DNA from: Onchocerca volvulus
Lineage: Eukaryota; Nematoda; Chromadorea; Rhabditida; Onchocercidae
Assembly (NCBI GenBank): GCA_000499405.2
Contig: HG738138.1
Span: 5,764,888 to 5,828,887 of the forward strand
DNA length: 64,000 bases
Direction of reading: 5' to 3'
In this document: positions 1-11,653 of the stretch, one piece after another
How the letters are laid out: each line of letters opens with the position of its first letter
How positions within the stretch are numbered: position 1 is the stretch's first letter
The notes under the pieces: generated by a model
Told to the model about the DNA's origin: nothing
Seen by the model: only the letters and a program-made list of their open reading frames with translations
Database searches by the model: none
Made by a program: the position numbers and the translations under genes

Positions 1-2129
1 TTCTAATCAATCAAAACTTAGAAGAATGGAAAATTTATGCTTAAAAGCGCTTCCGATAATTTTTGTTAAAGAAAAGGTGTTAAGAAGATCTAAGAAGGGC
101 AAGTAGCTGATAAGAGATAAAAGAGAGAAGGGAAAGGAGATATTAGATGATTCTCGGACAAATAACTGAGATGGATGGATATTAGAAGGGGCGCGGTGTG
201 CGATGCAAGGTGTTAGGAGGGGAAAAGGAAGAGGAGAAAGAGGATGGAAAGGAAACTGTTGAGTTGGAAAGAAGTTGCCAACCGGTTGTCACACCTTTTT
301 CTGAAATTTTGATGTCGTGTGTTTTCGCGCAGAACTCGGTTGTAGACGTCTTGAAAAGGCACGATGAGAGTGTCGCTCTCTTAATGTTAACTGTTAATTG
401 ATGAGTTGCTTTCTTTCAAATCATTATTCTTTTTGTAACAATTATTTCATGATTAGACCTAACAACTTGCATGCGAGTTATCTTTCTTCTTCCTATAAGT
501 ATAATTAATACTTTTTTACACAATTCACTTCCTCAATAATATTGATGATAATCATGCATTTATCTCGAAATATTTCGTGCATTTCAGGATGAAGTAAAAT
601 GGAACGATTCGAGGTGTGCAAGTCTATAATGTCTCGTGGAAATTTTCAGCGAGAAAATATCGCTGAAAATTTCTATAAATCATACAGAACTAAGCTGGCC
701 ATCTAATTCATTGCCTGAAATTAAAAATTAAAATTAATTCACTCGAAAGGATGCAATGCAACCGATCGGTTATATTGTTGTAATTTACACCGAAATGAAG
801 TATCGATTGCAGAGAGAAAGGGCTTTTTAAGTACGACCAAACCAAAAAATTCTGCGAATCGCTCAGTCTTAGATGAGTTCAATCGTTGAAAAGAACTGAG
901 ATTGAAGAAAGAATACATGTAGCATTATAGGCGTTTATAAAGATTTAAAAAACTTTCAACATTGAATTGTTCTTAATTCTCCTAATCTATCGGATTTATC
1001 ATCCTTCCTTTCCTATCCCGAATTCTGAAAATTGGAGCACCATTGTCCTCTTTAACCGTGCTCAAGCAGTCCATTTTACTCTAAATCATTCTTGTTTTCT
1101 GTTCCTGAATTCTATTTTAGCAAATCAAAGATCTTCGCTCTATTTTTGGTTAATAAATTCCTCTTTCCTACAGAATTCGACCTGATCATATCATCAACTT
1201 GCAGCATGATATATCCTTTACAAACTTACACTAAATTGAAAAGTCCAAGGCATCCTGATCAATAAAGGAATTGAATATAATAACTTGATGGCTGGCATCA
1301 TCATATAAGAATTCTGCAAAGTAATCAAATCTTCCTTGTAGAATTGTTTAAAGTTTTCAAGAATATATCTCATTGGCATTACAGAATTGTTTCATTTTAC
1401 AACTTAAAATGAAAGAGATATTTAAACTTTGATATGAGCACTTCTTTTTTCTTTCTTTTTTTGTTTTCTTTCGAAAACAAATTACCCTTGCAATATTTCT
1501 TCAACAGTTTTCATCGTATTCTTTTTTCCTTTTTCATTTTTTTTTTTTCTCTCTATTAAACAAATTTTCACGATTAAACAATGTCAGCAAATTGCCATTT
1601 AAAACATTGAATTTATTAATGAACTTTTTCGATGCCTTTTATTCTGCACGGACATTTCAGTGAAACAGATGCGACACAAAAGGAGCCAGCAACAATATGA
1701 CAGTTTTGTCTTATCAACATTTCTCTTCCCGAAAAATATTTTGTTCCGTTTAGAAAAAAAAGCAAACATATTTTTACTTTTTCAGCGAGATATTTTTCTT
1801 ATATTATTCCAAGTTCAACTTGCAGAACTTTCTGCAAATTCAATTAACTGCAACGGTTAATTAAGTCAATTGTGATGCGTTGCATTTTAGAAAAATTCAG
1901 GACGTCAAGTTTTCTATTCAGCTATTAGAATTTCTATATTTTGTCGTTCTTTCGTTTTTGGTTTATTACTACAAACTGTGCTGCAAAATCAATCAATCCG
2001 GACTCAATGTAAAAAAAAAAAAAAACAAAAAAAAATTGAACAACTGAAGGATGAAATAAAATTTATTTTAATCATGCGGCACTGAATACAAGATTGAAGT
2101 AAAGGGACAATGTTGCTACTGGATTCGGT

Positions 2130-2183
<54 letters not shown>

Positions 2184-2641
2184 AATAAATTCCTTAGAGA
2201 CTTTGTTCGCAAAAATTACTAAAAAATACAAGAAAAACGGTAAACAGTGCATTTACATAATTGTTCTTTAGCAAGTTCTAGTTTGTTAATAAGCAACCTT
2301 CCATTCTTAAATTAACCTTTCTGGCATACAAGATAGCGTATTTAAGACAATAAATCTTTAGCACTAACTTTGGTAATATTTCAAAAATTCCTTATTTCTC
2401 ATTACTAGCATAATTCGATGAAATGTCTCAAGAATTTATGGCTTGTAAAATATTTCAAATTAATTATTTTCTTCGCAAATCACTTCGGTTTTGGAACAAA
2501 CTCACTACCAACAAAATGCTTAGTTTCAATAAAGCAATATGACTTGGAAGTTATTATTTTAAAAATTTACAGATAAAGAATGTTTTATTCGATTTAAATT
2601 TAATTCATGATGTACTTTGCAATGAAAATTTGATCACTCAG
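1..2641. other. Gene-poor AT-rich stretch
   Basis: No spliced or single-exon gene could be supported here on either strand. The first 400 bases are purine-rich, and a 67-codon frame there has no splice context or recognisable protein features. The only clear structure is the (TA)n tract annotated separately. Its right part is the downstream flank of the minus-strand gene ending at 2642. Confidence 0.5.
2132..2180. repeat. (TA)n dinucleotide repeat
   Basis: An uninterrupted alternating A/T tract of about 24 units. It is read as a microsatellite and any ORF through it (a Tyr-Ile repeat) is spurious. Confidence 0.95.
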
Positions 2642-5600
2642 TTATTGATTTTGACGAGTTTTTTGTTGCATTCTGCCAGCCATTACCTCGATCATATTGC
2701 AGTAATTTTTCAGTGTTCTGGAAAATTATTTTATTGCAAATTTCTTCCATTTAAAAAGATGCAAACTCAGTGATTGTTATTTCTGAATTTTTAGACAAGA
2801 GAATTTGGTATTATTGAAAATAAATTAAAAATTTAAAAAGAAATGATGCTTACGGAATTCCCGCATCAACGACACATTGGCAAAGTTGACCCAATTCCTT
2901 TTTCCAATTCATCGTGTTACTGCATCTTCTCAAAGTTCTTCTTGCTTTCGATGCCACCACAATTGGTTGGCAACTCAAGAATGAAAAATCAATAGATTAG
3001 TAATACTAGCAGCAATTGTTCAAACTCAATTATGATACAGTAGAAGTAGAAGAAATAGCATACTGTAAACATAACAGTATGCTATATTCATTCATACATA
3101 TCAGTTGCTAGTAATTTATTCAAAATTTTTGAAAATTTCGAAAAGAGAAAATGTTAACAGAGAAAAATTTTATGAGATTGATAGGATGAGACAAATTCTG
3201 TTATTTATTAATGAAAAAGATTTTCAGTTTCACATTTTGTGAAAATTCGAATCCTTTTTGTATCATACTAGAATCATTATACTACTTTTGCATCATTCTG
3301 CTTATCATAAATATCCAATTTTGAGTGACTTTTTTTCCTGTAAATTGAAGTTTACTTTAAAAATTCTTGCATTGGGAACAATTCCAATTGTCAGGTTTGA
3401 TTTAAATTGAACTTTTAAATCTGACTGAATATTCATTTCTAGCAATCGCTTACTTGGCACGATCGTAACAGAAGCCGTTATCATTCTTATTCAGGAAGCA
3501 ATCGTTGACGCAAACACCGAATTCATTAGTTGAATTAATTATCGTTTCAAGCGATGATGTGATAATATTCGCCATATTGTGAGCATGTTTCGTTAGTGAT
3601 TGACCAACTATTCGGAAAAGCTCACTTATATTCGTTTTCGGTATTTGTGTTCCATTTACGGTATCAACACACCTATCATTTTAACAGATTGGATGATGTT
3701 GATTGTGTTATCATATTGATTATCATATTGATTGTGTTTTCTTATCTTCGTTAAAGACAATATTTTTACAAGATTTACGAAAGAAATGTTTGTTTCTTTT
3801 GATATATTTAATGATACTCAAAACAGACGCTGAACTTTCAAATGAGCGCCAATTAGCGTTTAATTATTATTTGCTATGCAATTAGAACAAATTCTTCCAG
3901 CACTAAATTACTCAATATCAGTGATAACAGTCATCAACAATAGCAAACATTTTCATACATTCATGTTCAACACTTTCATATCATTTTATCATTATGAATA
4001 GGTCATAATTAAATTAAGAGTTGATTCTTGCAGATAAAAATTTGTCTTTTTTTTTTGTGTGTGTGAAAAATAAGAGAAACTTACGAATTGATGTTATTTT
4101 CGAAACAAACCAAAAATTTTTCCAGTATTCGCTGTTTTTTTTCAAAACAAGCCTTCAGATCATCCATTCTGTTAGTTATCTACAAAAAATAGCCAAGTAG
4201 TGATGTTAGTTCGAAAAGAATTTATTAGTCACAGAAGAAACTCTGGGAATATCACTTATATGTCATCGGGATAGTGAATTGAAAACTATGATTGAGCACA
4301 GAATTTAATTTTCCTTAATATTTTCACTGTCTAAAAAATCACCGCTCAACAATCTCGAGTATCTTATAATCTTAATTTTCTTGCAAGCAAAATGATTGCG
4401 TGATAAAATTTTTTTGTCTTTGATCCGTCATTTTCCCTTTTGTTGGTACTTTAAAGCAGATTGCAAAGACATTCATTAAATTGCTTATTTATATTTAACG
4501 CTGATTCCGTGCTTGAAGATTTTTATTTTGAAATATTCGGATTTGTTGAATTCAAGAACAAGCAAAAAAATTATCAGTATCGTTTCGAAAACTTCGCGAA
4601 AATGAGTAAGAGACAAAAATGGTCTCCATGGGTGTGTTTTATTCTTTGTCCATTTATTTTGTATCACTATGAATATTTAGCAAAGTGGTTAAGTGAGATT
4701 TTCGTTACATTTAGGATGAGATTTTTTTCATTAGAAGTTAACTTTAAAGAAAAAAATAAAGGAAATCAAAAGCAAATTTGTCATTCGTCTCTTTCAACCT
4801 TATTCGAAATTAACTGTACAGAACGCCGAATTATTGCTATATACCAAGAGCTATTTATAAATTTATTTAAAAACTCAGCTAATTTTTTTCTCAAAATGCC
4901 TCTACAACATTTCATTTTCTTCATCAAAGGAATTTAACTTTTAGTGTTAAAATCTTTTAATGTAAACAAATTCGCTGAAAATGAATTGTCTTTGCGTTCA
5001 ATATTAATATCATCATCTAATTTCTAGTCTTTGGCACAAACAAAAATAACTCCTTAAATCAATAAATTTCAAAAATGGTTGGTTTGGATATTGTTTGAAA
5101 TAAATAATCTAATCAAACTATCACAATGAACTAACTTGTTCAAGCTTAGACAAGCATGGCGATATGCAAAGAACTGCCTGATTTTTCATTTCATTCATGC
5201 ATGCATGTTGTTCATCGCATGAACAAATCCTTATCGTATCACCGGTCAGCACTGCTGTTTCATTGAAGTCAACTTTTCCTTTTCCGATTATCTTCAACTT
5301 TGGACTTCAAAATATTTAAGAATTTCCAACATTACCTTTCCCAGCATTACCATTTCGAGCTACATTCTTTCGTTATTTCATTATTTGTATATTGTCTATC
5401 GATAAAGTTTCAGATGTCCAAAGTTTCTTATCTCATTTCAATATGACATGATATTCGTGCCATGATATCTTGGATTTTACGTATTTAATTGTGATTGAAG
5501 GAATATACAATCATTAATCACCATTTACTTAACTGATCTTCTTCAACTAATTTTACTCTGTCTTATCAATAATCTTTTGCTTCTCGTCACCACTCATATT

Positions 5601-6318
5601 AGATAATCACATTTTACTATATGAAATTGCTCTTATGCGTGAATAAGGAAATAATGTTTTGCTTTCAACCGCAGCTCAAACTATCCAAATTATAATATGC
5701 TTTATTTGTAAACATAAAAAAAAACTTGATTGAATATTTCTGAACAACATCGCGTAGCTGATAACTTAAAGAAAATAGTCGATAGTTATCATACATTTTC
5801 ATTATCATAAATTCTTCCTTGAAAATTCTTGTAAAATCAATATCAATTGTGATAAGACTTCTATTATCAGGAAAAAATCTGTATTGAATATTTCATTACT
5901 TCTAATATTTATTGGGTTCTTTATTCTGAAAACAGCAAACCAGACAAAGATTCAAACATTTTATTGCATTTTTCGTTTGCATGACTTCGAGCTTAGTTAA
6001 ATTAGTCAATTTCAGTAGGATTACCGGCTACCCCAGCACCATTCATGATAATTTTAATGTTCTCATTACTTTATCCTTCCAGTCCTTCTCCATCTTCTCA
6101 TGTAAGTATTAGTCCATTTATCATACTAAAATTGACCAATTTTTACATGTTTAAAAGTTTCATGAAAATCAAACAAAGCATTTTCAAAAAAACTAAGTGA
6201 AATGACTTACTTGAACAAAAATTTTTGCTAAGGATGATTTGTTACTGGCTGATTGGACGGTAGCAATATTAACCAAAACGAAGATAATAAGAAAGCTCGT
6301 AGTTGTTACAGTAATCAT
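2642..6318 (-). CDS. Secreted cysteine-rich protein, 7 exons, about 248 aa
   Basis: Not identified with certainty; a nematode secreted Cys-rich protein, possibly in the CPG4-like group. Exons on the minus strand: 6318-6211, 6061-6025 (37 nt, weakest), 5254-5152, 4168-4085, 3672-3454, 2973-2854, 2717-2642. Phases agree at every junction and sum to 249 codons with the stop, the main support. Exon 1 is a classical signal peptide (MITVTTTSFLIIFVLVNIA, cleavage probably after VQSA). The mature part has ordered cysteines: ICSCDEQHACM, LCISPCL, ACF, VCF, SCVD, then GVCVNDCF, FCYD, NCQP, RRCS, LCQC, YCNMIE. Consensus donors (GTAAGT, GTAAGC) end exons 1, 4, 5 and 6. Exon 7 could instead be cut at 2685, but reading on to the TAA gives a natural end. 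Likely extracellular; no enzyme motif seen. The 37-nt exon and the 5152 donor (GTCTAA) are least sure. Confidence 0.6.
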
Positions 6319-8254
6319 GAATGATAACATAAAAGCAATGGAACTGTTAAAACTGATTGTGTTACCGGTTTTGAAGTTCGGTCAGAAGTAACTGGGCGAA
6401 AGTCCAGACGCTGAGCTATGTATATATCAATTTTTGTGCATGTGAACGCATGCGCATGCATTTCTTACACTCTAGTGCAGCAAAAAAAAGTTCCAATCGC
6501 AAAATGACAAAAACCAATACATCAAGAAATGTTGCTGTTGACATGGCTGGCTTATTTCTTCTTCAAATCATTCATATTTTCGTTTTTCTACATCTTTTTA
6601 ACTTCTATGATCTTTGATCTCAATCATATGCCATTTTATAATAAGAAATATTCATGTAACTAACTAGCTACTGCTGCCAACTTAGTTGCATTATATGCAA
6701 TTTATGTTTTAATTATATGTTGCAGAAGTAAAGCCAATAATTCTTGCCATGTTTGTCTAATCGATTCGATTTATGCAAAGCTTATTTTATCAAGACAGAT
6801 TTAAAGATGCAGATTGCTACTTGCATTACATTTATTATGACTGTATTTTTTACTGTTTCACTTAACTTTTTGTTCTTTATTGATTATCATCCGATAATTT
6901 ACGATAAATTAATATATAAAAATTTTTTGCTCGTCAAAATTTTGAACTGCTTAGGAGAGAGAAAAAAAAGTATAAGAAATAATATCTTTTCTATGATGCA
7001 ATAAATTCCCATCATATTGAATTAATTTTACACTGCTTAGATCATTTGAAAGATCATGCATAAATAAACAAAAAATGATGGATGAAATTGAATGATGACT
7101 TTGCCGAACCTTTGGTAAAACAGGATCACAGAACACAGTATTAGATTGGCTGAATCAATACTATTTCCTGCGTTCATTAATTTTAATGATGTCTTCAATC
7201 AGCAACTGTAACTACCATAACGTCAATTTTTCCATTTTATGAGCTGTTTTTTTACAAATCGAGTTCCATAATTAAAAAAGTAAATCATTGGTCGATTCTT
7301 AGATGAATAAATCATTGACCGACCAATGATTGGCGAATGTGTTCTTTTCTACATATTCTGAGAAAGTTGCACTTAACTTCATCAATCTATCAGTTCTGTT
7401 TATCTGAGAATGAATCTTTCATGATCCCTATATATTAGAGATCTTTCAAGGTGTTCATTATCTTAAAACTAGTTCAATTTAGTTAGAATTTATTCTTTAT
7501 CTTTTCTGAACATATTACGTTGATAGATTTTTTTTTAGTTTCCATTAGCCAAGTCTATGGGTATATCAAGGGCCAATATGCAATCCAGGAAAATTAACAA
7601 TTTACAACCATATCCAGGAGGAAATTATTTATACCAAACTTTAAAAATGCTATTCTTCTAAAAATTTATCTACCGTACTTGCCTGAACCTCTCAAAAAAA
7701 AAAAAAAAAACAAAAGAAAAAATTTTTTTTCATAAAAATGTTACCGTAAAACAAGGGGAGAAATCTTTCTGCTATGCATTTTCAACTTTCTTGAAATCTT
7801 TTGGATTAAATCAAATTTTCATTTTTTAAGGAACTTATTCTGGCAATTATACCAAAAGCAATCATTCTCTCAATTTTATATGAGAAATGAATAATGGAAC
7901 AGTGCTGTGTAAGTAATACTGAAAAAAGAAAAGGAAAGGAGAAAGAATGATAATTCATTTTGTAACTCTCTGAAAAAAAGAAAAAAAAAGAATGTTAGAG
8001 TTTATAAGAAAATCTTAAAAACAATGTAAAATAAAAGTGATAGAAGAGGACGGCGATGATCAATTTAAGTCGCTTTGTTTTTTTTTTTTTCTTTCTTTCA
8101 TTGCAAACTTTGTTCATCCGAAAAAAAAAAAGAAAAAAAGGAACTTTATTACGTTTTCTGAACAAAATAATTGAGAATTATAAAAAAATTTGCAATATAA
8201 ATTAAAGTTTCGTGAAAGATCGATCACATTAAGATAATGCGAAGCGCTCGAAAT
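6319..8254. other. Intergenic, AT-rich
   Basis: Upstream region of the secreted gene that starts at 6318. It includes a less AT-rich patch (about 6370-6480) with a GNRA-type hairpin at 6392-6407. ORFs at 6744-7004 (+) and 6951-7136 (-) have no splice or domain support. Several poly-A runs lie near 7695 and 8110. Confidence 0.45.
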
Positions 8255-9065
8255 TCAGAAATTGCTAATCACACATTCAATCGTAGAAATAACCAGTGGA
8301 GGGTCACCAGTTTGCCACTGCTTTTTATCGTTACAGATTATTGGTATTGCTACGGTTGTTGGTTGAAAATTTATAAAATTCTCTTGATTCACCGTTATAC
8401 CAGCCATCATTTGCAATGGTGGCCTTACTGTTGGTTGTCTACAATTGAAATTTCAATTCCTACATTTTAAGTACTAATTCAAATTTCAGAAAAAAAATTT
8501 CTATTCAAAATTTAATTTGAATCCTTATTCAAACATGGTATTGATTGAATTTTGGCCCATATTTTAATAATAATTTTTTATGTCTGAGGATTGATAATAA
8601 TTAAAAAACTTCTTACGAGCAAGTTACGATGGCTAATGTACGACATTTATTGCTGTTGTAAATAAATGATGCTATGCCATTCGACAGATTTATGTTATTC
8701 GTTGGCGTTACCAACAGCGGTTGACAACAAACTGAAAAGGGTCCAAATTATGGGAAAATATTCCAGTTGTGTATTTCTGCTATCGAAATTATCAGAGTTT
8801 TCTGAAATCAATTAGTTTAGCATACTGTCCAATTCCCGAGGGAAACTCTTGGTACCAGCCGTCAAATTTCCATTCAACTCATTTGCTGATAACTAACCGA
8901 ATATTATTAAAAAAAAAAAAAAAACATGCCGGGTGGCATTGGAGTTGGAGCCGGAGGTCGAGTTGTAGTTGGAGTTGGAGTTGGAGTTATAACTTGTGGA
9001 GTTGGTGAGCAAGCATAAGCCACAGGTAATTGTGTGGCTGCCAAAAGGGTGATTACATACACCAT
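8255..9065 (-). CDS. Small secreted protein with Pro/Thr-rich linker, about 107 aa
   Basis: Not recognised as a named gene. Exon 1 (9065-8926) encodes a signal peptide (MVYVITLLAATQLPVAYA) followed by ACSPTPQ and a threonine/proline-rich stretch, a type of low-complexity linker common in nematode secreted C6-type proteins. Exon 2 (8438-8255) follows a clear acceptor and encodes a tail with ICNDKKQWQTGDPPL and IECVISNF. The two exons are phase-consistent (108 codons with stop). The start is chosen at 9065 because a strong TTTCAG acceptor lies about 20 nt upstream, fitting trans-splicing. The donor of exon 1 runs into a poly-T tract and is the weak point. Other short GCTGGTA-bearing stretches near 8860 and 8700 could be extra or alternative mini-exons. 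Confidence 0.5.
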
Positions 9066-9884
9066 TGATGAGAACTTATTCGACTGAAATGGAAACAAAA
9101 TGATACAAATTTTTATTTTTAAAATTATTTAAATCAATTCATGTCTTCTAACATTATATTGGAAGTGATATAAAGAGTGAAAATTTAAAATATGCGGATA
9201 TCAGTCCCTTTGAATGTTAGATTTTTTTATTAACCAGCACAAATTTCTCGGCTTAAACATCAAAAAATACGAAACACTATGGTGCCACTCTTTTCAAATC
9301 TCATTTTCCAGATTAGGGATCTAGGAGTTTCCTGAAATAGAACAAATATCAATAAGGCAGATCAATATATTATTTCTTTCTAAGAGTAATAGTGGATATA
9401 ATCCTCCAAAAGAATGCAAACATTTACTGCTATCCCTAAATTAAGGAAGAATTCATCGGTAAGTATGCTCCATTCAGTTCCTACACACAATTCTCTATAA
9501 TATTACAAGATATTTGATTATTATTACTAGACCGAAATAGCAGTTTTGAAATATGTGAAGAAGTTGTAGTTACATTTTTGGAATTAACAAAAAAATGTGA
9601 AATTTTTGATGAAAGATTAAATTTGCTAATTTCGTGTCATTCCGAGTCGTTTAGATCATGAAATTCAGGACTAAAATAAACAAAAAAGAAAGATAAACAA
9701 AAAAAAAAGGGGAGACAATTGAATAACAAAACGATTTCGAGAAAAGACTGCTCATTATCTTGATGTGCTTGCTGATAATCAAACTCTGGATGTCAGTTTA
9801 GTCAGATTTATGACACCTTCCTAAGCTATTTGAATGACACCTTTTTACCAGTTCATAAGTTGCTTTAATATTTAAGGAAAAAAG

Positions 9885-9941
9885 AATCAAATAACAGAAG
9901 AAATGACAAAAAAGAAAGAAATCAAATAACAGAAGAAATGA
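9885..9941. repeat. 22-bp direct repeat, two copies
   Basis: The unit AATCAAATAACAGAAGAAAT plus GA occurs at 9885-9906 and 9920-9941, a period of 35 bases. It is non-coding and looks like a recent local duplication. Confidence 0.85.
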
Positions 9942-10194
9942 TAAATTAAAATTATTAAGATTACAAATTATGACTGGAAAAATTTTTTGCTCATTTCAAG
10001 TCGGAAAAGTTGAAGCGAGTTGCAATTTGTGTTGAATTGAATTTTTAAGAAAAATTTTATTGCTTCATTACTAATTATTGAAGCAATTGACTTTATTTCG
10101 TTCGGTTTAATCGTTCATTTGTATTCAAAAATTGCATTTTCTCATACTAACACTAAAATCTGTTTTTATAAAACTTTTTTTTGGATACAGTAAT

Positions 10195-10511
10195 TCAAAT
10201 AGAATCATGGCTACAAGATTCCCGGCTGGATTCATTGCAAGCATTTAGACATGACAGAAACTGATGGGTTAAGACTAGTTGCTAAACCATTTCAATTCTT
10301 TGATCTATCCGTTGATTGTATGTTTCAAGAACGATTTTGATATGAATTATGAGTGTAAGAATTAAAGGAATGATTAAAACGATGATATCGTTACAGCAAA
10401 AAAAAAAAACAGATAAAATTCTAATTTATAAAAAGTATAAATAATGCAAAAAGAACTTACAGGTAAGTTTTGATCAGGTGAGATGATGGAAAATGCAACA
10501 AGGTTAGCCAT
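10195..10511 (-). CDS. Possible tiny secreted Cys-rich peptide, 38 aa
   Basis: Weak candidate. Exon 10511-10461 begins MANLVAFSIIS and ends at a consensus GTAAGT donor. Exon 10260-10195 starts after a CAG acceptor and encodes FLSCLNACNESSRESCSHDSI. Both are in phase 0, and the second has four closely spaced cysteines. The N-terminus is only mildly hydrophobic, and both exons are short enough to occur by chance. It could also be the 5' part of a longer gene. Confidence 0.2.
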
Positions 10512-11653
10512 AAATAGATGACATGAGCGAGATTAGGAAAAACAATTTTGGTTGGCTAACTGAGAAAGAGAATTGAAATATCTCTGAATTTACCAAATAC
10601 TAACTTTTAGGTACTACTCAAAAGCAATTTGAGGTCAACATTTATGGGATGGCAGAGATTGAAAAGGCAGGTGATGAGGTTTCACCTGATGGATAGGTAT
10701 TTCGTATCGCTATTATGGGATTTATGCAAGATTTTCAGGCAAATAAAAATTACATTCCTTTGCCCTTGAATTATGTCACCCGTATTTATGCATAATAAGC
10801 ATTCAGAATGCATTTGTAATGTTTACCTCTTCTTCTTCTTTTTCCGTCGTCATCTTCGAGCCTTTATCCTTCGTTCTACTCACATATAACCGCATCCGTC
10901 AACCCATCCTTCCTGTACCAAATATTTCATCATTCATCCATCCATTCCATACATTAGTATTTTCCGATTTAATACTTTTGAAAAAAAAAAAAATAAGAAT
11001 GCAGCATTAACTTTTCTTTTCTTTCTTTTTTTTTTTTTTTCAGAATAATCTTATCGAATGTCCTCAATACGCAACGCTAATAACTACTATTTTATCCATT
11101 CGTTTCTGCTAAGATTGACCTGATCGATTTCCGTTTTCAGTGACAAATATATGATATAATTGGGATGCAATCACATCATCTCACTTAAATATAATCATTT
11201 CAACTTATTTTTGCCCATTGTTTTGATAAAATCTCAACCTTTTATTGTAATTGACTTATTACTGCAATTATTTTGATGATAATACACTGCCATTGTTTGG
11301 TCAATTTGTGGAAATGTATTCTAAAAGTAATTAGTAATTTTGTGTAATTTTGCTTGAAGATATCATTTACGATCAATTTCAAAGTTCACCATCATAATGA
11401 TATTTTAATGAATTATTGCTTAGTACTTTTCATTTCACAAAAATCAAGAAACCAAAGCATGCGATCTTTTATTTTTGTTCATTTATTTTCTTCTGCTTTT
11501 TTACACCAATATTGGTTTGAAATCAAGTTTGTGCCCATCGCAAAAAAAAATCTTTTCATTGAAATATTTTTTACGATGAATGATGTAAAATCCAGCTTGA
11601 TATGCTGGTTTGCTTCAATATTTGATTTTTCAAATTAGCTTTCAATAACTATT

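Larger units (their letters stand above)
9066..11653. other. Intergenic; a few orphan exon-like pieces
   Basis: Mostly AT-rich with no supported gene apart from a weak two-exon candidate at 10195-10511. A minus-strand exon-like segment at about 9331-9270 starts after a good TTTCAG acceptor but could not be joined to a neighbour. A 22-bp direct repeat lies at 9885-9941. Confidence 0.4.

Noticed and set aside
2004..2252. Minus-strand ORF with a Tyr-Ile repeat
   Set aside because: It is a translation of the (TA)n microsatellite.
8380..8420. A GATGGCTGGTATAACGG string that reads NDGWYN, as in dual oxidase peroxidase domains
   Set aside because: The motif is in the wrong frame. The open, splice-consistent frame reads MMAGITVNQENF in the small secreted gene.
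11354..11638. 94-codon plus-strand ORF
   Set aside because: Phe/Ile/Ser-rich with no homology and no splice sites; it lies just downstream of the stop of a minus-strand gene.
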